A stretch of 5,296 bases of DNA from Clostridiaceae bacterium (GTDB taxonomy: Bacteria; Bacillota; Clostridia; Saccharofermentanales; UBA5734). The stretch is taken from the NCBI GenBank assembly GCA_012511525.1, contig JAAZFW010000506.1:1-5296 (forward strand), given 5' to 3'. Shown here in pieces: positions 1 through 5,096 of this stretch (positions are counted from its first letter, which is position 1; each line of letters begins with the position of its first letter). The position numbers and the translations under genes were made by a program. The notes beneath the pieces were generated by a model. The model was not told the DNA's origin, did not search any database, and saw nothing but the letters and a program-made list of their open reading frames with translations.

Positions 1-389
1 CCGCCCAGTCCGAAGTCACCTTAGCCGCCGATTCCCTGATTGCCAAGCAAGTCGACTGCTTCTCCAACCTGACCGACAACACCGTCGTCGGCGTCCTGCC
101 TTCGATCCTGGAAAAGACCAACGAAGCCGGCATACCGGTCTACGGCAGCGAAGTCGAGCAGGTCAAGATCGGCTGCGTCGCCGCTGCGGGCATCGACTAC
201 TACCAGCTGGGCCGCCAGACGGGCGCGATCGCGGCCCGGATCCTCAAAGGCGAGGCCAAGGCGTCCGAGATTCCCTACGAAGTGATCAGCGAATACGGCA
301 TCTATGTCAATTCGGAGGCGATCGCGGAAATGAACCTGACCGTGCCGGCCGATGTCGCGGCGCGCATGACCGAAGCCAAGGACGCATAG
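1..389 (+). CDS. ABC transporter substrate-binding protein (TrpX-like, ABC_sub_bind family), C-terminal part
   Basis: This is the C-terminal 128 residues of a periplasmic-type (in Gram-positives, lipoprotein) solute-binding protein; the first whole codon is at position 3 and the TAG stop is at 387-389. Family hallmarks of the ABC_sub_bind/COG2984 group are visible, numbered within the fragment: TDNTVV at 24-29, GIPVYGSE at 43-50, GIDYYQLGRQTG at 63-74, and the closing YVNSEAIAEMNLTVP at 101-115. The protein should capture a small ligand outside the cell and deliver it to the permease encoded 13 bp downstream. Members of this family with the same gene order are the predicted tryptophan importers TrpXYZ of Firmicutes, but related operons have other or unknown substrates, and the N-terminal lobe, signal peptide and upstream leader (where a T-box could show amino-acid control) lie outside the window. 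The family call is secure; the substrate is open. Confidence 0.93.
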   Translation, partial: AQSEVTLAADSLIAKQVDCFSNLTDNTVVGVLPSILEKTNEAGIPVYGSEVEQVKIGCVAAAGIDYYQLGRQTGAIAARILKGEAKASEIPYEVISEYGIYVNSEAIAEMNLTVPADVAARMTEAKDA

Positions 390-391
390 AA

Positions 392-396
392 AAGGG
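392..396 (+). promoter_or_regulatory. Ribosome binding site of the ABC permease
   Basis: AAGGG lies 6 nt upstream of the ATG at 403, in the 13-bp gap after the stop of the binding-protein gene. It supports the chosen start and translation from the operon transcript. Confidence 0.6.
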
Positions 397-402
397 CTCA
401 TC

Positions 403-1299
403 ATGAATGTTTTGCTCGACCTTGCCATCAGCACCCTGACACAGGGCCTGATCTACGCCCTGCTCTCGTACGGGGTCTACATTACCTACAAGATCCTCGA
501 TTTCCCGGATTTGACGGTCGACGGCAGTTTCCCGCTGGGTGCTGCCGTCACCGCCGTCCTGCTCACCCGGGGTGCCGACCCGTACCTGACGCTGCTGATC
601 GCGATCGCGATCGGCGCACTGGCCGGCCTGGTGACCGGCCTGATCCATGTTCGTCTCCATGTGCGCGACCTTTTGGCCGGTATCATCACCATGACGGCGC
701 TGTTTTCGATCAACCTGCAGATCGCCGGATCCAACATGACCGTCGAGCGCGCCGCCAGCACGATCTTCACGGCCGGCCCGGTCATGGCCCTGCTGGGCGC
801 CCTGCCCCTGATTTACCGCAAGCTGATCGTGTCGCTTTTGATCGCCCTGCTCGGCAAGCTCGTTCTGGACGTATACCTCAAGACCAAGAACGGCTTGCTG
901 CTGCGGGCTGTCGGCGACAACAGCGTCCTGGTCACCTCGCTGGCCAAGGACAAGGGCCTGGTAAAAATCACCGGTCTGGTGATTGCCAACGCCCTGGTGG
1001 CCCTGTCCGGCGCCATCGTCTGCCACGAGCAGCGCGCCTTTTCCAGCACCATGGGGACCGGCCAGGTGGTTTTCGGCCTGGCGACGGTCATCATCGGGAC
1101 GACCCTGTTCCGTTCGATGGGCTTTGTCAAAGGCACGACAGCTGTCCTGGTCGGCAGCATCCTCTACAAGGGCTGCATCCAGATCGCCATCAGCATCGGG
1201 CTGCCGGCCAACCTGCTTAAACTCGTCACCGCCGTGCTGTTTTTAGGGATCCTGGTCTTCGGCCACGCCCGGAAGGGAGGGGTCAAGGCCCATGCTTGA
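403..1299 (+). CDS. ABC transporter permease (TrpY-like, BPD_transp_2/COG4120 family)
   Basis: This is a 298-residue integral membrane protein forming the translocation channel of the importer. Hydrophobic segments are visible at about residues 8-28, 40-55, 62-83, 89-108, 139-158, 187-206, 221-236, 244-265 and 271-288, so eight or nine membrane spans. The motif DLTVDGSFPLGAAVTA at 36-51 is characteristic of this permease group, and the cytoplasmic stretch around 162-189 (KNGLLLRAVGDN, then LAKDKGLVKITG) resembles the coupling region that contacts the ATPase in the LivH/BPD_transp_2 superfamily. The ATG at 403 has an AAGGG ribosome binding site. The gene's TGA stop overlaps the start of the ATPase gene by 8 bp, indicating translational coupling. 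The length is normal for the family. It is a predicted importer permease; the substrate, possibly tryptophan or another small organic compound, cannot be told from sequence alone. Confidence 0.95.
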   Translation: MNVLLDLAISTLTQGLIYALLSYGVYITYKILDFPDLTVDGSFPLGAAVTAVLLTRGADPYLTLLIAIAIGALAGLVTGLIHVRLHVRDLLAGIITMTALFSINLQIAGSNMTVERAASTIFTAGPVMALLGALPLIYRKLIVSLLIALLGKLVLDVYLKTKNGLLLRAVGDNSVLVTSLAKDKGLVKITGLVIANALVALSGAIVCHEQRAFSSTMGTGQVVFGLATVIIGTTLFRSMGFVKGTTAVLVGSILYKGCIQIAISIGLPANLLKLVTAVLFLGILVFGHARKGGVKAHA

Positions 1300-2065
1300 G
1301 CTCAAGAACATCACCAAGATCTACAACCCCGGCACCGTCACGGAAATGTGCCTGTTCGAGAATTTCAGCCTGACGGTGGAAGATGGCGAGTTCCTCTCGA
1401 TTGTCGGCAGCAACGGCAGCGGCAAAACATCCCTTTTGAACATCATCTGCGGCAGCATCCCGATCGAAGGCGGCGATGTCCTGATCGGCGGGGAAAGCAT
1501 TATCCGCCAGCAGGATTACCGGCGTTATGGCCGCATCGGCCGGGTTTACCAGAATCCGGCGATGGGAACCTGCCCCAGCCTGACCATCCTGGAGAACATG
1601 TCCCTGGCAGACAACAAGGGACGGCGCTACAACCTGACGGCCGGCATCAACAAGAAGCGCCGATCCTATTACCGCGAGCAGCTTGCCTCGCTGGGCCTAG
1701 GCCTGGAGGACAAGCTCGATGTCAAGCTGGAATCCCTGTCCGGCGGCCAGCGTCAGGCGGTTGCCCTGATCATGGCGACGCTGACCCCGGTCGACTTTCT
1801 CATTTTGGATGAGCACACGGCGGCGCTCGATCCCAAGACGGCTGAGACGATCATGGTCCTGACGGACAAGGTCGTCCGGGAAAAGCACCTGACCGCGATG
1901 ATGGTCACGCACAACCTGCGTTATGCGGTCGAATACGGCAGCCGCCTGATCATGATGAACGAAGGCCGGGTTATCTATGAGAAGGCCGGCGTCGAAAAGG
2001 CCTCCTTGACCGTCGACGACGTTTTGCACATCTTTACCGAAATCAGCATTGAGTGCGGGAACTAA
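1292..2065 (+). CDS. ABC transporter ATP-binding protein (TrpZ-like, COG1101 family)
   Basis: This is a 257-residue cytoplasmic ATPase that powers the importer. All nucleotide-binding motifs are intact: Walker A GSNGSGKT at 39-46, Q-loop Q87 in VYQNP, signature LSGGQ at 149-153, Walker B FLILDE at 169-174 with catalytic E174, D-loop ALD at 178-180, and switch histidine H207 in VTHN. The basic stretch around 110-130 (GRRYNLTAGINKKRRSYYRE) is the helical-domain segment usual for this subfamily and probably contacts the permease. The ATG at 1292 lies inside the permease gene, and GGAAGGGAGGGG at 1271-1282 is a strong ribosome binding site about 9 nt upstream. The gene ends with TAA at 2063-2065, directly at the left edge of a long palindrome. 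The subfamily pairs specifically with ABC_sub_bind-type binding proteins, matching the two preceding genes. The protein is complete and looks functional. Confidence 0.97.
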   Translation: MLELKNITKIYNPGTVTEMCLFENFSLTVEDGEFLSIVGSNGSGKTSLLNIICGSIPIEGGDVLIGGESIIRQQDYRRYGRIGRVYQNPAMGTCPSLTILENMSLADNKGRRYNLTAGINKKRRSYYREQLASLGLGLEDKLDVKLESLSGGQRQAVALIMATLTPVDFLILDEHTAALDPKTAETIMVLTDKVVREKHLTAMMVTHNLRYAVEYGSRLIMMNEGRVIYEKAGVEKASLTVDDVLHIFTEISIECGN

Positions 2066-2164
2066 GGGACTGATAAGAAATTAGCAGCTCTTTTTTCGAG
2101 AGATTGACGAGTCAGGTCAATCTCTCGGAGAACCTATAGAGCTACTTATTGATGAGCAGTCCCT
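2065..2164. repeat. Roughly 100-nt imperfect palindrome between convergent genes (MITE-like element or shared 3'-end structure)
   Basis: The core is a perfect 12-bp inverted repeat, CGAGAGATTGAC (2097-2108) and GTCAATCTCTCG (2116-2127), around a 7-nt loop. Read as + strand RNA it extends by five pairs between the T-run 2092-2096 and 2128-2132, with two G-U wobbles. Farther out, AGCTC (2086-2090) pairs with GAGCT (2139-2143), and the ends AGGGACTG (2065-2072) and CAGTCCCT (2157-2164) pair over 8 bp. The DNA is AT-richer than its surroundings. A TA dinucleotide lies at each border (2063-2064 and 2164-2165, the right one overlapping the terminal repeat by one base), which would suit a TA-targeting miniature element but is weak evidence. 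It spans the stop region of both convergent genes. No U-run follows the core stem on either strand, so it is not a textbook intrinsic terminator, though it may still end or stabilise both transcripts. Confidence 0.75.
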
Positions 2165-3028
2165 AGGTTTCTCGGCCGGCGCGATCTTGCTGGTGTTGAG
2201 AAAGACGACGGCGGAGATGATCACGACCGCCCCGGCCAGGGCCAGAAGCCCTGGCTTTTCGCCCAGAACGAGAAACACCCAGACCGGGCTCATCAGCGGC
2301 TCGACAATCGCCAGCAGGCTGGCGTTGAGCGGGCGGGTGTGCCGGATGCCGACCTGAAACAGCAGGTAGGCGAGCCCCAGCTGAAAAAACCCGAGGATCA
2401 GGATGGCCGGCAGCGACCGGCTGTTCCAGGATCCCGGCGCCAGGAGCAGCAGCTGCGGCAAACCGACCAGGAAGGTCCCGATCTGTCCGATCAGTAAAGC
2501 CGCGGGCACCTGGCATTCCGGCCTGCTGTTCAGGACAAAGACAGCGGCGAAGGTCAGGCCTGTGAAAACGGCGATCAGGTTGCCGGCCATCCCGCCGGCG
2601 TCCAGCTTCTCAGCGAAGAACAGCGCCACGCCGGCCATGGCCCAGACCAGGGCGACAATCTCGCGGCGATTCGGGCGGGTGCGGTAGAAGGCGACACCGA
2701 TCAGCACGACGAAGACCGGCGCCGTATACTGCAGCATGATCGCGTTGGTCGCGGTGGTCAGCTTGTTGGCGACCACGAACAGGACCTGTGTCAGCATCAG
2801 GGCCATGCCGGACAGCCAGGTCACACGGTTCGGGCGGACCCAAAGACGCCGGCGGAAAAAAACCAGGAAGACCAGAGAAGCCAGCAGGCTGCGTGCCGAC
2901 GCGATCGCCAGGGGCGGCCAGTCGAGGTACTTGATCAGCAGCCCGGCCATGCTCCAGAGCAGAGCCGCCGCCAGGATCGCCAGCGGACCTGTGGGCAGAG
3001 CCTTTTTCTGATTGTTTTCAGCTGTCAT
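2117..3028 (-). CDS. EamA-domain DMT-superfamily transporter
   Basis: This is a 303-residue inner-membrane protein with about ten hydrophobic helices in two EamA repeats, the layout of drug/metabolite transporters that export or import amino acids, nucleosides, sugars and similar metabolites. Repeat 1 (about residues 14-138) contains WSMAGLLIKYLDWPP, R46, and the conserved TTATNAIMLQYTAPVFVVL at 91-109. Repeat 2 (about 148-276) contains RPLNASLLAIVEPLMSPVW at 232-250 followed by GEKP. I chose the ATG at 3028 because GGGGG (complement of 3035-3039) sits 6 nt upstream and the length fits the family; an in-frame TTG at 3085 would add 19 charged, non-family residues and lies over the promoter. 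The last 15 residues (289-303, RDCSSISSSIGSPRD) and the stop are encoded by the palindrome at 2065-2164 and look like an added tail. The substrate is unknown. The gene is divergent from the isomerase/dehydrogenase operon and convergent with the ABC operon. Confidence 0.93.
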   Translation of the reverse strand: MTAENNQKKALPTGPLAILAAALLWSMAGLLIKYLDWPPLAIASARSLLASLVFLVFFRRRLWVRPNRVTWLSGMALMLTQVLFVVANKLTTATNAIMLQYTAPVFVVLIGVAFYRTRPNRREIVALVWAMAGVALFFAEKLDAGGMAGNLIAVFTGLTFAAVFVLNSRPECQVPAALLIGQIGTFLVGLPQLLLLAPGSWNSRSLPAILILGFFQLGLAYLLFQVGIRHTRPLNASLLAIVEPLMSPVWVFLVLGEKPGLLALAGAVVIISAVVFLNTSKIAPAEKPRDCSSISSSIGSPRD

Positions 3029-3034
3029 ACGCGG

Positions 3035-3039
3035 CCCCC
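3035..3039 (-). promoter_or_regulatory. Ribosome binding site deciding the start of the DMT transporter
   Basis: The minus strand reads GGGGG 6 nt before the ATG at 3028. It favours this start over the longer in-frame TTG at 3085. Confidence 0.5.
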
Positions 3040-3056
3040 GTCTCGTCAATGCGCCA

Positions 3057-3085
3057 ATTGTACCGCGTGCTTCATGCAGATGCAA
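3057..3085 (-). promoter_or_regulatory. Predicted sigma-A-type promoter of the DMT transporter
   Basis: On the minus strand, TTGCAT (3085-3080) is followed after 17 nt by TACAAT (3062-3057). The -10 box matches the TATAAT consensus at five of six positions and the -35 box at three of six. Transcription would start near 3050, giving a leader of about 20 nt before the ATG at 3028. The -35 box overlaps the place where the -35 region of the divergent + strand promoter must lie. Confidence 0.5.
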
Positions 3086-3096
3086 TCGACGCCGTT

Positions 3097-3105
3097 TGGT
3101 ATAAT
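3097..3105 (+). promoter_or_regulatory. Extended -10 promoter of the isomerase/dehydrogenase operon
   Basis: TGGTATAAT is a perfect extended -10 element (TGn followed by consensus TATAAT at 3100-3105). The predicted transcription start is near 3112 and the ribosome binding site follows at 3125. No good -35 box is present at the expected distance (about 3077-3082, CAGATG), as is common for extended -10 promoters and compatible with activator dependence. Confidence 0.7.
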
Positions 3106-3124
3106 GGGAATATCTTGATTGTAC

Positions 3125-3130
3125 GGGAGG
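3125..3130 (+). promoter_or_regulatory. Ribosome binding site deciding the start of the TIM-barrel gene
   Basis: GGGAGG lies 5 nt before the ATG at 3136. An earlier in-frame ATG at 3049 would place the TATAAT promoter box inside the coding sequence and add 29 residues unlike the family, so 3136 is the start. Confidence 0.8.
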
Positions 3131-3135
3131 CCGTT

Positions 3136-3948
3136 ATGAAACCACTTGCCTTGTCCGTTTTCACCAAGCCCTGGAAGGATCTTTCCCCCGACGAGCTCGG
3201 CGAACAAACGCGTCGGCTTGGCTTTGACGCGATCGAGTTTCCCTTGCGCGCCGGGTACCAGGCCGATCCGGAATTTGCCCGGCGTGACTTGCCCCGGCTG
3301 GCCAAAACGCTGGCGCAGTATGACCTGGCGATTGCCAGTGTCGCCAGCGACACGCGCGAGGAAACCTTCGCGGCCTGCCAGGAGGCCGGTGTGCCGCTGC
3401 TGCGCATCATGCTGGGCACGCCGCCCGGAGCAGGTTACCTGGAAGCCGAGCAAACCTGGAAAAGGGAGCTGGCCAGACTGCTACCGCTCTGCGAGCGCTA
3501 CCAGGTCAAGCTCGGCGTCCAGCAGCATATCGGTTCGGGCGTCTTTTCCAGCATGGAGCTGCGCCATGTGCTCGAAGGCTTCGACCCGCATTGGATCGGC
3601 GCTATTTGGGATGCCGCGCACAGCGCCCTGGCCGGCGAACTGCCCGAGCAGGCCCTGGATATCTTGTGGGACTACCTGCTGCTGATGAACTTCAAGAACG
3701 CGTATTTTGCGCGCGTCAATCCTGACGGGCCCGACGAGCAAGCCCGGTTCAAGCCGGTTTTCACGCCGGCCCGGCAAGGCGCCGCCGATTGGAGACGGGC
3801 CCTGACCTATGCCATTAAGCGCGGTTATCGCGGGGTTCTTTGCATGCCGGCCGAGTACAGCGAGACGGACCGGGTGCTGGAATATTTGGCCCAGGATGCT
3901 GCTTATCTGCGCGACTTGCGGGACAGCCTGTCGGAAGAGGAGGGTTAA
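3136..3948 (+). CDS. Sugar phosphate isomerase/epimerase-like TIM-barrel protein (AP_endonuc_2 / xylose isomerase-like)
   Basis: This is a 270-residue cytoplasmic protein, a typical length for the xylose isomerase-like TIM-barrel family (IolE/IolI, hydroxypyruvate isomerase, ketose 3-epimerases). Strand signatures run in order: LALSVFTKPW (4-13), GFDAIEFPLR (29-38), LAIASVASD (64-72), VPLLRIMLGT (86-95), VKLGVQQHIGSG (124-135), IGAIWDAAHSAL (154-165), LLLMNFKNAYF (181-191) and GYRGVLCMPAEYS (230-242). D159, H162 and E240 sit where this family usually coordinates a divalent metal. The usual ligand Glu after strand 5 appears as Gln (Q129/Q130), and the usual His of the strand-7 H-x-K-D motif appears as Asn (N185). 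It probably isomerises or epimerises a sugar-like or keto-acid substrate, but the reaction is not assignable. It is co-transcribed with the dehydrogenase, whose ATG lies 3 bp after this stop. Confidence 0.9.
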   Translation: MKPLALSVFTKPWKDLSPDELGEQTRRLGFDAIEFPLRAGYQADPEFARRDLPRLAKTLAQYDLAIASVASDTREETFAACQEAGVPLLRIMLGTPPGAGYLEAEQTWKRELARLLPLCERYQVKLGVQQHIGSGVFSSMELRHVLEGFDPHWIGAIWDAAHSALAGELPEQALDILWDYLLLMNFKNAYFARVNPDGPDEQARFKPVFTPARQGAADWRRALTYAIKRGYRGVLCMPAEYSETDRVLEYLAQDAAYLRDLRDSLSEEEG

Positions 3949-3951
3949 GGG

Positions 3952-4959
3952 ATGTACAAGGTAGCGATTTTGTTGACCCGGCCGATGGCCGAGAGCATTT
4001 TTGCCGAAGAAGACCTGGCGGATCTCAGGCGTTTTGCCGCGATTAACGACCCGCGGAATTTGCCGGAGGTCCTCACGGCAGACAAAATGCTGGAGCTGAT
4101 CCGCGGTGCTGACGCCTGCATCACCTGCTGGGGGACACCGCCGCTCACACCGGCGATGCTTGCGGCCGCGCCGAATCTGAAACTGGTCGCCCACGCGGCC
4201 GGCAGCATCCGGAACCTGATTCCGCCTGAACTATGGCAGACCGGCTGCCGCGTCACCAGCAACGCCCCGGTGATCGCCGAGGACGTGGCCCAGACCGTGC
4301 TGGCCCTGACATTGACATCGCTCTCCCGGTTGTGGGAGAACGCGGCCGCCACGCGGGCCGGAAAATGGCTGGGCGGCGAGGCCAACGTCCACGCGACACG
4401 TCGGCTGAACGGCCTCAAGATCGGCCTGATCGGCTTCTCGTCGGTCTGCAGGGAAGTGATCCGGCTGTTCAAATTCTTCGATTGCGACATCCGGGTCTGG
4501 GATCCCTATGTCTGCCCGGCCGAAATGCGCCGCTGGAATGTCACCTGGATGGAACTGGACGCGCTGCTGGCGGCGTGTGACGTGGTCTCACTTCACGCAC
4601 CGGCCAATCCGGATTGCCGCCATCTGCTGAACAGCCGCAATCTGCCGCTCCTTAAAGACGGCGCCCTGCTGATCAACACCGCGCGCGGCTTGCTGATCGA
4701 CGAGCCAGCCCTGATCAGGGAACTGCAAACCGGACGGATCCAGGCGTGCATCGACGTGACCGATCCTGAACCGCCGGCCGCCGATCACCCGTTCCGCTCG
4801 CTCCCGAACGTTGTCCTGACCTCGCATGTCGCCGGCGGCCATACCTTGAACGGACGCAAGCGGCTGGGGGCCAACGCCATCGTACAGACGCACAACTGCC
4901 TGGTCAAGGGTCTTCTGTCCTTCGAGATCCGGCCGGAGATGCTGGAGCACATGGCCTGA
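3952..4959 (+). CDS. D-isomer-specific 2-hydroxyacid dehydrogenase family protein
   Basis: This is a 335-residue NAD-dependent oxidoreductase of the D-2-hydroxyacid dehydrogenase family, which interconverts 2-hydroxy and 2-keto acids. The split catalytic domain occupies about 1-105 and 296-335, and the Rossmann domain about 106-295. Catalytic Arg245 is in INTARG (241-246), Glu273 in DPEP (271-274) and His292 in LTSHVAG (289-295), so the triad is intact. D184 in VWDPY, at the end of the second Rossmann strand, favours NAD over NADP. The usual GxGxxG loop reads GLIGFSSVC (158-166), with Ser163 and Cys166 replacing the second and third glycines. Ser at the second position occurs in one branch of the family as I recall it; Cys at the third is unusual. 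GAGGAGGG at 3937-3944 is a strong ribosome binding site for the ATG at 3952. It is coupled to the TIM-barrel gene, suggesting consecutive steps on the same metabolite. The exact substrate is unknown. Confidence 0.94.
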   Translation: MYKVAILLTRPMAESIFAEEDLADLRRFAAINDPRNLPEVLTADKMLELIRGADACITCWGTPPLTPAMLAAAPNLKLVAHAAGSIRNLIPPELWQTGCRVTSNAPVIAEDVAQTVLALTLTSLSRLWENAAATRAGKWLGGEANVHATRRLNGLKIGLIGFSSVCREVIRLFKFFDCDIRVWDPYVCPAEMRRWNVTWMELDALLAACDVVSLHAPANPDCRHLLNSRNLPLLKDGALLINTARGLLIDEPALIRELQTGRIQACIDVTDPEPPAADHPFRSLPNVVLTSHVAGGHTLNGRKRLGANAIVQTHNCLVKGLLSFEIRPEMLEHMA

Positions 4960-5047
4960 TTCGGCTGGATTGTGTAAGACATGTTGCCTAATGAATCGTT
5001 CTTGCGTTTGTGGTAAATGACGAATTTTTTGCCAATAGCCAAAAAAG

Positions 5048-5073
5048 TGCAAGGATCGTCCGGCCGGCGCGTA
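5048..5073 (+). promoter_or_regulatory. Candidate ECF-type promoter of the sigma factor gene
   Basis: TGCAAG (5048-5053) and CGTA (5070-5073) are separated by 16 nt. This resembles the Bacillus ECF promoter layout (TGAAAC, 16-17 nt, CGTA or CGTC): the -35 matches at four of six bases and the -10 is exact. An A-run at 5041-5046 directly upstream looks like an UP element. ECF sigma genes are often self-activated, so this would fit. The start would fall near 5080, leaving a very short leader before the ribosome binding site. Confidence 0.35.
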
Positions 5074-5081
5074 TACCAATT

Positions 5082-5088
5082 AGAAAGG
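5082..5088 (+). promoter_or_regulatory. Ribosome binding site deciding the sigma factor start
   Basis: AGAAAGG lies 8 nt before the ATG at 5097 but only 2 nt before the in-frame GTG at 5091, so the ATG is preferred. Confidence 0.6.
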
Positions 5089-5096
5089 TTGTGTGG

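Larger units (their letters stand above)
4960..5096. other. Intergenic region between dehydrogenase and sigma factor
   Basis: This 137-bp gap is AT-richer than the genes beside it. It contains a short perfect inverted repeat, TTTTTTG (5025-5031) and CAAAAAA (5040-5046), with an 8-nt loop. It is an AT-only stem closed by one G-C pair, too weak to call a terminator. No strong GC-rich terminator hairpin was found after the dehydrogenase stop. The right half holds a candidate ECF-type promoter, listed separately. Confidence 0.6.

Noticed and set aside
307..1026. Long open frame on the minus strand opposite the permease gene (239 residues)
   Set aside because: It lies antisense to a clearly real membrane permease, is rich in Gln, Asp, Gly and Arg with no domain, and results from the low frequency of stops in GC-rich antisense frames.
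2091..2132. Classic rho-independent terminator between the convergent genes
   Set aside because: The 12-bp stem is strong, but the T-run precedes it on the plus strand and the sequence after the stem on the plus strand is GGAGAACC. On the minus strand an A-run follows, so neither direction has the required U-tail.
3049..3135. Upstream extension of the TIM-barrel protein to an earlier ATG
   Set aside because: The extension would encode the TATAAT promoter and the GGGAGG ribosome binding site; the family begins at the first beta strand encoded just after 3136.
3481..4194. Minus-strand open frame of 237 residues across the TIM-barrel/dehydrogenase junction
   Set aside because: It crosses the boundary of two well-supported plus-strand genes, has no recognisable motif, and shows the biased composition of an antisense shadow.
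5025..5046. Terminator hairpin after the dehydrogenase gene
   Set aside because: The inverted repeat is TTTTTTG/CAAAAAA with an 8-nt loop: only one G-C pair and no U-tail beyond the stem, so it is too weak to support.
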